64,000 bases of DNA, taken from contig JAFYOU010000027.1 of NCBI GenBank assembly GCA_017560095.1, forward strand, positions 124,001 to 188,000, read 5' to 3'. Under the pieces are notes generated by a model. It worked only from the letters and a program-made list of their open reading frames with translations. It was not told the origin of the DNA and ran no database searches. Below are positions 26,246 to 34,758 of this stretch, in pieces. Position 1 is the stretch's first letter. Each line of letters begins with the position of its first letter. The position numbers were made by a program, and so were the translations under genes. This DNA comes from Candidatus Gastranaerophilales bacterium (GTDB lineage: Bacteria; Cyanobacteriota; Vampirovibrionia; Gastranaerophilales; Gastranaerophilaceae).

Positions 26246-27346
26246 ATGGATTTTGTAGCATTAACTATACAATTTTTAGATGTGTTAAAAAGCTTTTTAG
26301 GCTCATACGGTATGGCTATTATTGCTTTTACAATACTAATGAGACTTTGCTTGTGGCATGTAAATATTTCGCAACAACGTTCAATGAAAAATATGCAAAA
26401 TTTAACACCTAAAATGAAGATGATTCAAGAGAAATACAAGAATAATCCTCAATTAATGCAACAAAAAATGATGGAATTTTATAAAGAAAACAATTTTAAT
26501 CCAACAGCTGGTTGCTTACCTATGTTAATACAAATTCCAGTATTCATTATGCTTTATAGTGCCTTAATGAGTCCACAATTTATACAAATGGCTGGTGATA
26601 CAGGGTTTTTGTTTATTAACAGACTTGACTCAACCATCAAATCAACAGCAGGAGTTTCGCTAGACGGCAAATTCTCTGTATCAAAACACGCGCAATTTCA
26701 AGCTGGAAAATCTGCAATTGTATATATAGATGGAGAAAAATTAGAAAATATTAAAATTCAAAAACCTCAAAAAGCTATAGAAATTCAAGGAGAAATTCAA
26801 AAAGACCAACCAATTGAACTTAAAATGGCTTTAGACAATCTTAATCTTAATTTTTCACAGTTAAATAAAGTTCAAAAAGCTGATGTTTCTATTATGAATA
26901 TAATGACAAAAGAAACAGAAAATGTAGAATTTAAAAGAATGGGTGATATTCTTGTAGCTTCTATTCCAACCATACAAGCGGAAAATGCTATACATTACGA
27001 TGTTATTTTCTTGGTTGCTTTATTTGGTTTAACAATTTGGCTATCTCAAAAAGTTATGATGGCTACAACTCAAAATAAAAATCAAGACCCACAACAAGCC
27101 GCTATTCAAAAATCAATGGGCACTATTATGCCTGTAATGATTATTTTAACTTTTGTATTTATTCCAATTCCTGCGGGAGCTTTGCTATACCTTGTTACAA
27201 GCAATATTTTCCAAATCTTCCAAACAATTATCATAAATAAACAACTTGAACTAGAAGAAGCTAAGAAAAATGAACAAAAAAACGAAAAAAATGGCGTTAT
27301 TGATGCTAAAGTAATTGATGCAAAAGTTGTAGATGATAAAAAATAG
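26246..27346 (+). CDS. yidC: Membrane protein insertase YidC
   Basis: 366 residues. The N-terminal helix, MRLCLWHVNISQQRSMKNMQ cytoplasmic hairpin and GCLPMLIQIPVFIMLYSALM helix are YidC/Oxa1 signatures. A soluble ~100-residue region follows (about 125-250) between the conserved helices, then IWLSQKVMMATT and IPAGALLYLVTSNIFQI. The tail ends in a small near-repeat (VIDAKVIDAKVVDDK). It inserts proteins into the inner membrane alone or with SecYEG. A GAGGAGA ribosome site precedes the ATG. Confidence 0.93.
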   Translation: MDFVALTIQFLDVLKSFLGSYGMAIIAFTILMRLCLWHVNISQQRSMKNMQNLTPKMKMIQEKYKNNPQLMQQKMMEFYKENNFNPTAGCLPMLIQIPVFIMLYSALMSPQFIQMAGDTGFLFINRLDSTIKSTAGVSLDGKFSVSKHAQFQAGKSAIVYIDGEKLENIKIQKPQKAIEIQGEIQKDQPIELKMALDNLNLNFSQLNKVQKADVSIMNIMTKETENVEFKRMGDILVASIPTIQAENAIHYDVIFLVALFGLTIWLSQKVMMATTQNKNQDPQQAAIQKSMGTIMPVMIILTFVFIPIPAGALLYLVTSNIFQIFQTIIINKQLELEEAKKNEQKNEKNGVIDAKVIDAKVVDDKK

Positions 27347-27437
27347 TTCACAATCTCATACAAAAATTTTATTTTTAGCCTATAAACTTTCAAAACATTG
27401 AAATTTATAATAAAATCAGTTAGAAAAGGTAAATATT

Positions 27438-28748
27438 GTGAGCGAAAAATTAATAATAAAAGGGCAAAACCCAACTAAAGGCGAAGTTACTATAAGCGGA
27501 GCAAAGAATTCTGTTTTAAAGCTTATGGCAGCTTCTCTTTTGTGCTCAGATACAAGTGTCATTTATAATGTTCCTAATTTATCTGATGTTGATATAATGC
27601 TTGAAGTTTTAGCTGAATTAGGGGCAAAAACCAAATATGATAAAATACATAAAAAAATCGAAATTAATTGCACAAATATAACAGGTTGCACTGCTTCTAA
27701 AGAATTTGTTTCTAAAATGCGTGCTAGTTTTTGCGTTCTAGGTTCTCTTGTTGGAAGACAAAAAGAGGCAATCGTAGCACTCCCTGGTGGTTGCAAAATT
27801 GGCGAAAGAAGAGTTAACTTCCATATAAAAGGTCTTGAAGCACTTGGTTGTGAGTGTAAAATTGAAGATGGATATGTGATAGCAAAAGCAGCAAAACTTA
27901 CTGGTTCAATAGTTTGTTTTGATATTCCATCGGTTGGAGCAACGGAAAATGTTATGATGGCATCTGTAACAGCTGATGGTGTTACAGTTATCCAAAATGC
28001 CGCACAAGAACCCGAAATTGTTGATTTAGCAAACTTCTTAAAATCCATGGGGGCAAAAATTGAGGGTGCTGGTACAAATCAAATTACTATTACAGGCGTA
28101 AAGCAAAATGAACTAAGGGGTTGCGAGTATACTACATTACCCGATAGAATTGAAGCTGGAACATATATGAGTATAATTATTGCCTCGCAAGGTAGCGGCA
28201 TAATTCGAAATATATTTCCAAACCATTTAACTTTATTTACCGGAAAACTTCTTGAAATGGGAGCAAATATCAAACTAATTGACCCAAACACAATGGAGGT
28301 ATCCAACAATAAGCGCTTAAAAGCAATGAATTTCATTACACAACCATATCCAGGCTTCCCTACAGATTTACAAGCATTAGCAATGGCATTATTATGTTGT
28401 GCTGATGGGATTTCAGTGGTAACTGAAAGCTTGTATGAAAATCGCTTCATGCATGTTAATGAATTATGGAAAATGGGTGCAAATATTATTATTAATAAAA
28501 AACATGCCATTATAAAAGGTGTTGAATATATGGTAGGAACAAACGTATCTTCAACTGACTTGCGAGCAGGTGCAGCTCTAGTCACAGCAGCCGTTGCAGC
28601 TCGCGGTGAAACAGAAATAGGAGCATTAAATCATATTGACAGAGGATATGAAAACTTTGTTGAAAAATTACGTGGATTAAACATAAATGCACAAAGAATA
28701 TCAGAAAAAGATTTAAAACCAGAGGTAGCTAATGAAGCAAGAATATAA
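27438..28748 (+). CDS. murA: UDP-N-acetylglucosamine 1-carboxyvinyltransferase
   Basis: 436 residues from a GTG start preceded by AAAAGGT. ISGAKNSVLKLMAASLL at the N-terminus, the catalytic loop LPGGCKIGERRVNFHI with Cys119 (the fosfomycin target), TLPDRIEAGTYM and FPTDLQALAMALLC mark MurA. It transfers enolpyruvate to UDP-GlcNAc, the first committed step of peptidoglycan synthesis. The next gene starts inside its 3' end (17-nt overlap). Confidence 0.97.
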   Translation: MSEKLIIKGQNPTKGEVTISGAKNSVLKLMAASLLCSDTSVIYNVPNLSDVDIMLEVLAELGAKTKYDKIHKKIEINCTNITGCTASKEFVSKMRASFCVLGSLVGRQKEAIVALPGGCKIGERRVNFHIKGLEALGCECKIEDGYVIAKAAKLTGSIVCFDIPSVGATENVMMASVTADGVTVIQNAAQEPEIVDLANFLKSMGAKIEGAGTNQITITGVKQNELRGCEYTTLPDRIEAGTYMSIIIASQGSGIIRNIFPNHLTLFTGKLLEMGANIKLIDPNTMEVSNNKRLKAMNFITQPYPGFPTDLQALAMALLCCADGISVVTESLYENRFMHVNELWKMGANIIINKKHAIIKGVEYMVGTNVSSTDLRAGAALVTAAVAARGETEIGALNHIDRGYENFVEKLRGLNINAQRISEKDLKPEVANEARI

Positions 28749-29052
28749 AAGATGGTATGACCATGACCCAAGTCTTTTAAAAGTAATTAATATCCTAAAA
28801 GATTACCAAGATGAATTAAAAGAACAGGCCGAGATATTTTTAAATAATTTAGAAAAAAAAGTTTCAAAAGAAGCCATAGATAAGTATTATCATATGGTTA
28901 AGCCTATAAATGGTGGTTCTAGATGGTATGATAAAGACCCAATTATTTCAAAAACGGTAGAATTATTAAGGGTTGTACCTCAAGATGTGCAACAAAAAGT
29001 TGCTCAGAATTTTATTAATACACTCAAAGACAATGGCATTAATATAGAATAA
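28732..29052 (+). CDS. Small protein made of two tandem homologous repeats
   Basis: 106 residues, overlapping murA by 17 nt and so translated with it. The protein is an internal duplication: KRWYDHDPSLLKVINILKDY (residues ~6-25) and SRWYDKDPIISKTVELLRVV (~63-82), each followed by a helix with matching spacing (QAEIFLNNLEKK; VAQNFINTLKDNG). I do not recognise a named domain. The conserved RWYDxDP may be a helix cap or binding surface. It is convergent with the sigma factor gene. Confidence 0.75.
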   Translation: MKQEYKRWYDHDPSLLKVINILKDYQDELKEQAEIFLNNLEKKVSKEAIDKYYHMVKPINGGSRWYDKDPIISKTVELLRVVPQDVQQKVAQNFINTLKDNGINIE

Positions 29053-29619
29053 TCAAGTTTGTGAATATTTTTTTATAGCGTCTTTGATTTTTGTTCTAGC
29101 TCTAGAAATTCTTGATTTTACAGTACCTATAGAAGTTTTTGTGATAGCAGATATTTCATCATAACTTAAGCCTTGAAACTCCCTTAAGGCGATCGGTATT
29201 TTATATTGTAAAGGCAGGTTGTTAATCGAAGCTTTGATAATAAAATTTAATTCAGAATTCAACAGCGCATTTTGCGGATTTTCTGTATTATCTGCTATAT
29301 TTAAAATTTCATTATCATTGTTTTTCATAAAAGAAAATTCTTTTAAATCTCTTTTGTTTTTTCTTAAATAATCATAATAAGAATTAAGCATAATCTTATT
29401 AAGCCAAATTTTAAAATACTCTACTTTTTTTAATTGGTGTATTTTATTAGCAACCTTCAACATAATTTCTTGAGAAATATCATGAATATCTGCATGGTCT
29501 ACTTTTAGATATGTTAATGTTGCATATATATTTGGTTGAACCTTTTTTACAAGTTTTTCCAATGCTTTTTTATCGCTATTTTTTGCAGCAGCAATAAGGA
29601 TAATATCATTTTTATTCAT
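29053..29619 (-). CDS. ECF-type RNA polymerase sigma factor
   Basis: 188 residues. Region 2 (ADIHDISQEIMLKVANKIHQ, FKIWLNKIMLNSYYDYLRKN) and region 4 (LPLQYKIPIALREFQGLSYD, EISAITKTSIGTVKSRISRA) are clear, with no sigma region 3 between, as in group 4 (ECF) sigma factors. No anti-sigma gene is adjacent: the upstream neighbour is divergent and the downstream one convergent. Its stimulus is unknown. Confidence 0.92.
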   Translation of the reverse strand: MNKNDIILIAAAKNSDKKALEKLVKKVQPNIYATLTYLKVDHADIHDISQEIMLKVANKIHQLKKVEYFKIWLNKIMLNSYYDYLRKNKRDLKEFSFMKNNDNEILNIADNTENPQNALLNSELNFIIKASINNLPLQYKIPIALREFQGLSYDEISAITKTSIGTVKSRISRARTKIKDAIKKYSQT

Positions 29620-29685
29620 ACAAATAGGCTATTTAAATTTATAAAAATTAGCTATAATCAAAAATGTATAACTAATTGGATAATT

Positions 29686-30174
29686 ATGAACATTAAAGAT
29701 GCCCAATTAAAAAACAAAAATAAAGCCATTTGGATTGATTCACAAAATTTTTGCCAAGACCTCATATTAAATACGGCGGGTGAAGTCTTAAATAATGGTA
29801 TTAAAATTATTCAATACAATTTCAAAACTGCACCAGACAAACAAAATATTGAGGTTGGAATCAAATTACGTCAACTTTGTTCTATATTTGAAGCGCTTTT
29901 ATTTATCAATTCCAGAGCCGATATTGCACAAATAATTGAAGCTGATGGCTTATGCTTATTTGATGATGATATGTCTTTGAATCAGGCAAGAAAAATTTTT
30001 CATAACGATATAATTTTAGCTAAATATATTGAAACGCAAGAGAATATTACAGAGGCCATTCAAAATAATACGGATATTATTTGTATCAATTCGGCTCATA
30101 AAGCAGCATTAATGAACAATATGGGAACATTAAACAAAGTTAAAATAGTTGAAGTTGATAGGAAATTTATATGA
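29686..30174 (+). CDS. Truncated TenI/ThiE-like (thiamine phosphate synthase family) protein
   Basis: 162 residues from ATG 29686; an upstream reading is not supported by a ribosome site or similarity. The middle matches thiamine phosphate synthase/TenI: KLRQLCSIFEALLFINSRAD then IIEADGLCLFDDDMSLNQAR then IFHNDIILAKYIETQENI, aligning with L-c-x-x-y-x-v-p-l-i-I-N-D-r-v-d, a-D-G-v-H-l-g-q-e-D and i-i-G-v-S-t-h. Key positions differ: the IND aspartate is Ser and GVHLGQ is GLCLFD. The C-terminal phosphate-binding third of the barrel is missing; full enzymes are about 210 residues. It is coupled to a Nudix gene (4-nt overlap). Confidence 0.6.
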   Translation: MNIKDAQLKNKNKAIWIDSQNFCQDLILNTAGEVLNNGIKIIQYNFKTAPDKQNIEVGIKLRQLCSIFEALLFINSRADIAQIIEADGLCLFDDDMSLNQARKIFHNDIILAKYIETQENITEAIQNNTDIICINSAHKAALMNNMGTLNKVKIVEVDRKFI

Positions 30175-30749
30175 CAATAATTTCAAAAACAAAATTTCTT
30201 GAATTTAAATCTGCGAAATCACCGTCTGGCAAAGATTGGTATTATGTTCGAAGAACAAATGATACAAATATGCATGATAGCGCAGTTGTCATCACAACAT
30301 TAGTCAAAAAAGATAATGAATACAACTTTTTACTTTTTAAAACAATACGTCCTCCAATTTCTGCAGAAAAAAAAGCAACTTATTGTCTTGAGTCTGCCGC
30401 AGGATTAATAGGAGACAATGATTGCAATGAAAGCATGCTAGATTGCGCAAAAAAAGAATTACTAGAAGAAACAGGATTAGTGGCAGATAAATTTTACATA
30501 GAGTTAGAAAACTGCTGTACAAGCGCAGGGCTTTCTTCTGAAACACTTTCATATGTAACAGCAATAGTCAATAACTACCAAATAATTCAAAATCCAATCG
30601 ATGACGGTGGAATTATTGTTGATCGTTACCTTGTTCCGGTAACTAAAATTTTAGAACATCTTCAAGAAATTAACAAAAATGAAACATCTGTTGCTGCTGC
30701 AACTGTATGCGGAATATATTATGCAATCAATAGAATAACTAAGCTATAA
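30171..30749 (+). CDS. Nudix hydrolase, ADP-ribose pyrophosphatase-like
   Basis: 192 residues. The Nudix box G-x5-E-x7-R-E-U-x-E-E-x-G-U runs from Gly81 to Leu103 (Glu87, then KELLEETGL at 95-103), with Lys in place of the box Arg. The preceding LESAAGLI and the following CTSAGLSSETLSYVTAIV resemble ADP-ribose pyrophosphatases. It hydrolyses a nucleoside-diphosphate-linked compound; the true substrate is unproven. Start overlaps the TenI-like gene (ATGA), and lepA converges on it with the stop codons adjacent. Confidence 0.88.
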   Translation: MTIISKTKFLEFKSAKSPSGKDWYYVRRTNDTNMHDSAVVITTLVKKDNEYNFLLFKTIRPPISAEKKATYCLESAAGLIGDNDCNESMLDCAKKELLEETGLVADKFYIELENCCTSAGLSSETLSYVTAIVNNYQIIQNPIDDGGIIVDRYLVPVTKILEHLQEINKNETSVAAATVCGIYYAINRITKL

Positions 30750-32552
30750 TTATTCTTCATTTAATGATAATACTGCCATAAATGCTTCTTGTGGGATTTC
30801 AACTCTTCCAACAGCCTTCATACGTTTTTTACCACGTTTTTGCTTTTCAAGAAGTTTGCGTTTGCGAGAAATATCACCACCATAACATTTATCTAGAACT
30901 GATTTTCTAAGTGCCTTAATATTTGTTCTGGCAATGACTCTTCCACCAATAGCAGCTTGAATAGCCACTTCAAACATTTGCCTTGGAATAATTTCTCTTA
31001 ATTTATTGGTTAATTTTTGCCCTATTCCATAAGCTGAATCTTTATGGCAAATAACAGACAATGCATCTACAATTTCACCTGATAATAAAATATCCATTTT
31101 GACTAAATCCGATTTTTTATAATCATGAAATTCGTAATCAAGTGATGCATAGCCTTTTGAACGAGATTTTAATTGATCATAAAAATCTGTGATTACTTCA
31201 GATAACGGCACATGATATTCGATATTCACTCTAATATCATCAATGTAATGCATATTTATAAAAATACCACGTTTATCTTGGCATAATTCCATTAAAGTTC
31301 CAACATAATCATTTGGAGTAAAGATATTTACTTTCACATAAGGCTCTTCAATATAATCTCTATATTGTGGTGCGGGAAGTTCTGCAGGATTATCGATTTC
31401 AACCATTGAACCATCTGTTTTATATACTCTGTAAATTACAGAAGGAGCTGTAGTGATTAATGACAAATCATATTCGCGCTCTAATCGCTCCTGAGCGATT
31501 TCCATATGAAGCATGCCTAAAAAACCACAACGGAAACCAAATCCCAATGCATTTGAAGTTTCTGGTTCATATGTAATTGAGCTATCAGATAATTTTAATT
31601 TTTCTAAAGCTTCTTTTAATTCATGGTAATCTTCATTATTTACAGGATACAAACCAGAAAACACCATTGGTTTGGCTTCTTTATATCCGTCAAGAGCAAC
31701 AGGTGCCGGGTTGTTAACATGAGTAATTGTATCACCTACAAAACGAGTAATTTCCTTAATAGAACCTGCAAAATATCCAACTTCCCCCGTGTTTAACACA
31801 GGTACTTGATTTCTATTTGGATTTAAAAATCCAAGCTCAATAACTTCAAATTCGCGCCCAGTTGCCATAAATTTAATTTTATCACCCAATTTAATTGTGC
31901 CATCAACAACTTTAAAGAAACAAATTGTTCCCAAATAAGCGTCATATGCGCTATCAAAAACAAGAGCTCTAAGTGGCTTATCTGTTGTATCAACTGGGGC
32001 AGGAACATATTGAACAATAGCTTCTAGTACATCTTCAATACCTTGTCCGGTTTTGGCACTTACTGGAATTGCCATAAATGCATCGATTCCTAATACATCC
32101 TCAATTTCCTTTTTAACTCTTTCAACATCTGCGGATGGAAGGTCAATTTTATTTATAATTGGAATAATTTCTAGATTTTGCTCCATTGCTAAATAAACAT
32201 TAGCTAATGTTTGAGCTTCTACACCTTGTGTCGCATCAACGATTAAAAGTGCACCTTCACAAGCTGCGAGTGAGCGAGAAACTTCATATGAAAAATCAAC
32301 GTGACCAGGAGTATCAATTAAATTTAAGATGTAATCTTTGCCATCACGAGATTTGTAGTTCATTTTTGCAGCATTTAATTTAATTGTAATGCCACGTTCA
32401 CGCTCAATGTCCATTGTATCAAGCAACTGATCTTGCATTTCACGCTTTGAAATTGTTCCAGTTGCTTCCAATAATCTATCAGCCAAAGTAGATTTGCCGT
32501 GGTCGATATGAGCTATTATGCTAAAGTTCCTAATATGATCTAGTTTTTTCAT
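30750..32552 (-). CDS. lepA: Elongation factor 4 (LepA)
   Basis: 600 residues, the family's usual length. GTPase motifs [30 protein letters not shown] and [14 protein letters not shown], and the LepA-specific C-terminal domain ([60 protein letters not shown]). LepA is a ribosome-associated GTPase that remodels or back-translocates ribosomes and affects initiation. Confidence 0.98.
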   Translation of the reverse strand: MKKLDHIRNFSIIAHIDHGKSTLADRLLEATGTISKREMQDQLLDTMDIERERGITIKLNAAKMNYKSRDGKDYILNLIDTPGHVDFSYEVSRSLAACEGALLIVDATQGVEAQTLANVYLAMEQNLEIIPIINKIDLPSADVERVKKEIEDVLGIDAFMAIPVSAKTGQGIEDVLEAIVQYVPAPVDTTDKPLRALVFDSAYDAYLGTICFFKVVDGTIKLGDKIKFMATGREFEVIELGFLNPNRNQVPVLNTGEVGYFAGSIKEITRFVGDTITHVNNPAPVALDGYKEAKPMVFSGLYPVNNEDYHELKEALEKLKLSDSSITYEPETSNALGFGFRCGFLGMLHMEIAQERLEREYDLSLITTAPSVIYRVYKTDGSMVEIDNPAELPAPQYRDYIEEPYVKVNIFTPNDYVGTLMELCQDKRGIFINMHYIDDIRVNIEYHVPLSEVITDFYDQLKSRSKGYASLDYEFHDYKKSDLVKMDILLSGEIVDALSVICHKDSAYGIGQKLTNKLREIIPRQMFEVAIQAAIGGRVIARTNIKALRKSVLDKCYGGDISRKRKLLEKQKRGKKRMKAVGRVEIPQEAFMAVLSLNEE

Positions 32553-32601
32553 AAAATAAATTATACTATAAACAAAATATTAAGGAAATTTTTTTATATG
32601 C

Positions 32602-32630
32602 TTGAAAATAATTTTTTAGCAACGTAAAAT
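32602..32630 (+). promoter_or_regulatory. Promoter of rpmE
   Basis: TTGAAA (32602-32607), 17-nt spacer, TAAAAT (32625-32630), 37 nt ahead of the rpmE ATG. Confidence 0.6.
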
Positions 32631-32667
32631 AATTAACATAAGTTACTATCACTAAAAAGGGAAAAAA

Positions 32668-32865
32668 ATGAAAAAAGATATTCACCCAGATTACCAAAAA
32701 ACAACTATAAAATGTGTATGTGGAAATGAAATTGAAACAGGTTCTGTTGAAGAAAATATTACAGTTGAAATCTGTAATGCTTGTCACCCATTCTACACAG
32801 GTAACCAAAAAATTCTTGACTCTGAAGGTAGAGTTGAAAGATTTAAAAAACGTTATCAAAAATAG
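32668..32865 (+). CDS. rpmE: 50S ribosomal protein L31 (zinc-binding type)
   Basis: 65 residues: [16 protein letters not shown], then Cys16, Cys18, Cys36 and Cys39 (CVCGN and [10 protein letters not shown]). The four cysteines mark the zinc-containing (C+) form. It is part of the central protuberance of the large subunit. A strong AAAGGG precedes the ATG. Confidence 0.97.
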   Translation: MKKDIHPDYQKTTIKCVCGNEIETGSVEENITVEICNACHPFYTGNQKILDSEGRVERFKKRYQK

Positions 32866-32881
32866 TTGTAAAAGAAAAACA

Positions 32882-32920
32882 TACATTACAGGCAGGTTAA
32901 TAACCTGCCATAAATGTATT
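32882..32920 (+). terminator. Long hairpin between rpmE and thyX
   Basis: Two-part stem: TACATT/AATGTA outside and GGCAGGTT/AACCTGCC inside, separated by a symmetric 3-nt internal loop, with an AAT tip. Only TTT follows, so it may be a weak terminator or an mRNA processing/stability element for rpmE. Confidence 0.55.
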
Positions 32921-32930
32921 TAGAGAATGG

Positions 32931-33632
32931 ATGTTGAAAATGGGAAATAAGAGTTTAGAAGTAAGTTTAATAGGGATTCCAAGCAATTTGCTTGATGTAA
33001 TTTACACAGCTTGTAGAACTTGCTACAGCGCAGATGGTGCGGTTGATATATTTAACAATGTAACAGATGATAAAGAAAAAAAATTAAGCCTAATTAAACG
33101 TATTATTTCATCTGGGCATTACTCTACAATTGAACATATTCAACTTACTTTTGCAATAAACAATATTTCACGAGCTGCAACTCACCAATTAGTTCGCCAT
33201 AGACACATGAGCTTTTCTCAAAAATCTCAAAGATATGTAAAAGAGGCTGATTTTGATTATATAGTTCCTGTGGCAATTGAAAAAAGCTCAGAATTACTCA
33301 AAAAATTCAATGCACATATGGAAGCGACATCAAAATTATATACTGAATTAGTTGAAGCAGGAATTAAAAAAGAAGATGCACGTTCAATTTTACCTAACGC
33401 AACAGCAAGTTCAATTGTATGCAGTTTAAATTTAAGAGAATTGATACATTTAGCTAATTTGAGACTTTGTACAAGGGCTCAACTAGAAATTAGAATGGCC
33501 ATTGCTAAAATGTGTGCTTTAGTTATAGAACAAGAACCTTGGCTTACTGAGCATTTAGTTCCAAAATGTGAACGCTTGGGGTATTGCGACGAAGATAATT
33601 CATGTGGAAGGAAACCAACTAAAAATGGATAA
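32931..33632 (+). CDS. thyX: Flavin-dependent thymidylate synthase
   Basis: 233 residues. The ThyX signature RHR-x7-S is present as [11 protein letters not shown] (Arg89-His90-Arg91) followed by QRYV, with [14 protein letters not shown] upstream and RTKARN-equivalent [12 protein letters not shown] downstream. It makes dTMP from dUMP with FADH2 and methylene-THF without forming dihydrofolate, common in organisms lacking ThyA/DHFR coupling. An alternative ATG lies at 32940. It overlaps prfA by 8 nt. Confidence 0.95.
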   Translation: MLKMGNKSLEVSLIGIPSNLLDVIYTACRTCYSADGAVDIFNNVTDDKEKKLSLIKRIISSGHYSTIEHIQLTFAINNISRAATHQLVRHRHMSFSQKSQRYVKEADFDYIVPVAIEKSSELLKKFNAHMEATSKLYTELVEAGIKKEDARSILPNATASSIVCSLNLRELIHLANLRLCTRAQLEIRMAIAKMCALVIEQEPWLTEHLVPKCERLGYCDEDNSCGRKPTKNG

Positions 33633-34716
33633 TTCAATATTTGAAAAAGTAGAACAAATTGAAAAAAAATATCAAGAATTAGGCGTGACATTATCTGATC
33701 CTAATGTAATTCAAGATTATGAAAAATTCCGCGATCTTTCAAAGCAAAGAAAGACAATGGAAGAAACTGTAGAAATTTATTATAAATATAAAGAAGCAAT
33801 GGAAACAATTAAAGATTCAAAAGAAATGCTTCATGTTGAAAAAGATGCTTCTATGAAAGAGTTTTTAAATGCTGAAATTGCAAACGCTGAAGAAAATATA
33901 GAAAAATATGAACATAGATTAAAAGTTCTTTTATTGCCACGTGACCCAATGGATGATAAAGACATCATGCTTGAAATTAGAGGTTCTGCTGGCGGGGATG
34001 AAGCAAATATTTTTGCAGGCGATTTAATGAGAATGTATTTAAGATATGCCACAAACAAAGGTTGGCAAACAAAAATACTTTCAATAAACGAATGCGAAGC
34101 AGGTGGCGTATCCGAGGTTGTAATTTCGGTTAAAGGCGGAGATAATATATACTCTCAGCTTAAATACGAATCAGGTGTACATAGGGTTCAAAGGGTTCCT
34201 CAAACAGAATCTCAAGGAAGAGTTCATACTTCAACTGCAACAGTTGCTGTTATGCCTGAAGTTGATGATGTTGAAATCGAACTAAATATGAATGATATTG
34301 AAATTACAACTGCCCGTTCTGGTGGTGCTGGTGGTCAAAATGTTAACAAGGTAGAAACTGCTGCTAGGGTTTTTCATAAACCTACAGGAATAATGATTTT
34401 CTGTACCGAAGAGCGTTCACAGCTTCAAAATAAAGAAAGAGCATTACAAATTTTAAAAGCAAAACTTTACGATATAGAAGTTCAAAAACAAATGCAAGAA
34501 GTTACAGATTTACGACGCTCCCAAGTAGGAACTGGTGATAGATCTGAAAGAATTAGAACCTACAATTTCCCTCAAGGCCGTTTAACTGACCATCGAATTG
34601 GCCAAAACCTTGATGTAAGAGAAATTATTGAAGGCGAACTAGATAAACTTATCAATATGCTTATTGAGTACGATCAAAAATTAAAGATGGAAAAACTAGC
34701 TCAAACCGAAGTTTAA
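33625..34716 (+). CDS. prfA: Peptide chain release factor 1
   Basis: 363 residues from ATG 33625, preceded by GGAAGGA. The GGQ loop ([11 protein letters not shown], Gly236-Gln238) triggers peptide release. The codon-recognition tripeptide is PQT in [10 protein letters not shown] (PxT, the RF1 type, against SPF in RF2), so it reads UAA and UAG. The [20 protein letters not shown] segment is also RF1-like. Confidence 0.96.
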   Translation: MDNSIFEKVEQIEKKYQELGVTLSDPNVIQDYEKFRDLSKQRKTMEETVEIYYKYKEAMETIKDSKEMLHVEKDASMKEFLNAEIANAEENIEKYEHRLKVLLLPRDPMDDKDIMLEIRGSAGGDEANIFAGDLMRMYLRYATNKGWQTKILSINECEAGGVSEVVISVKGGDNIYSQLKYESGVHRVQRVPQTESQGRVHTSTATVAVMPEVDDVEIELNMNDIEITTARSGGAGGQNVNKVETAARVFHKPTGIMIFCTEERSQLQNKERALQILKAKLYDIEVQKQMQEVTDLRRSQVGTGDRSERIRTYNFPQGRLTDHRIGQNLDVREIIEGELDKLINMLIEYDQKLKMEKLAQTEV

Positions 34717-34722
34717 ACACTA

Positions 34723-34750
34723 AAAACCTCCTTTATTGGAGGCTTTTTTA
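34723..34750. terminator. Bidirectional terminator between prfA and the SNF2 gene
   Basis: CCTCC (34727-34731) / GGAGG (34738-34742) stem with 6-nt loop flanked by A5 on one side and T6 on the other, so it can serve both convergent genes. Confidence 0.75.
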
Positions 34751-34758
34751 ATTTATAA

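Noticed and set aside
27563-28585. Long minus-strand open frames opposite murA
   Set aside because: They lie entirely antisense to a well-conserved gene, lack ribosome sites and show no family pattern.
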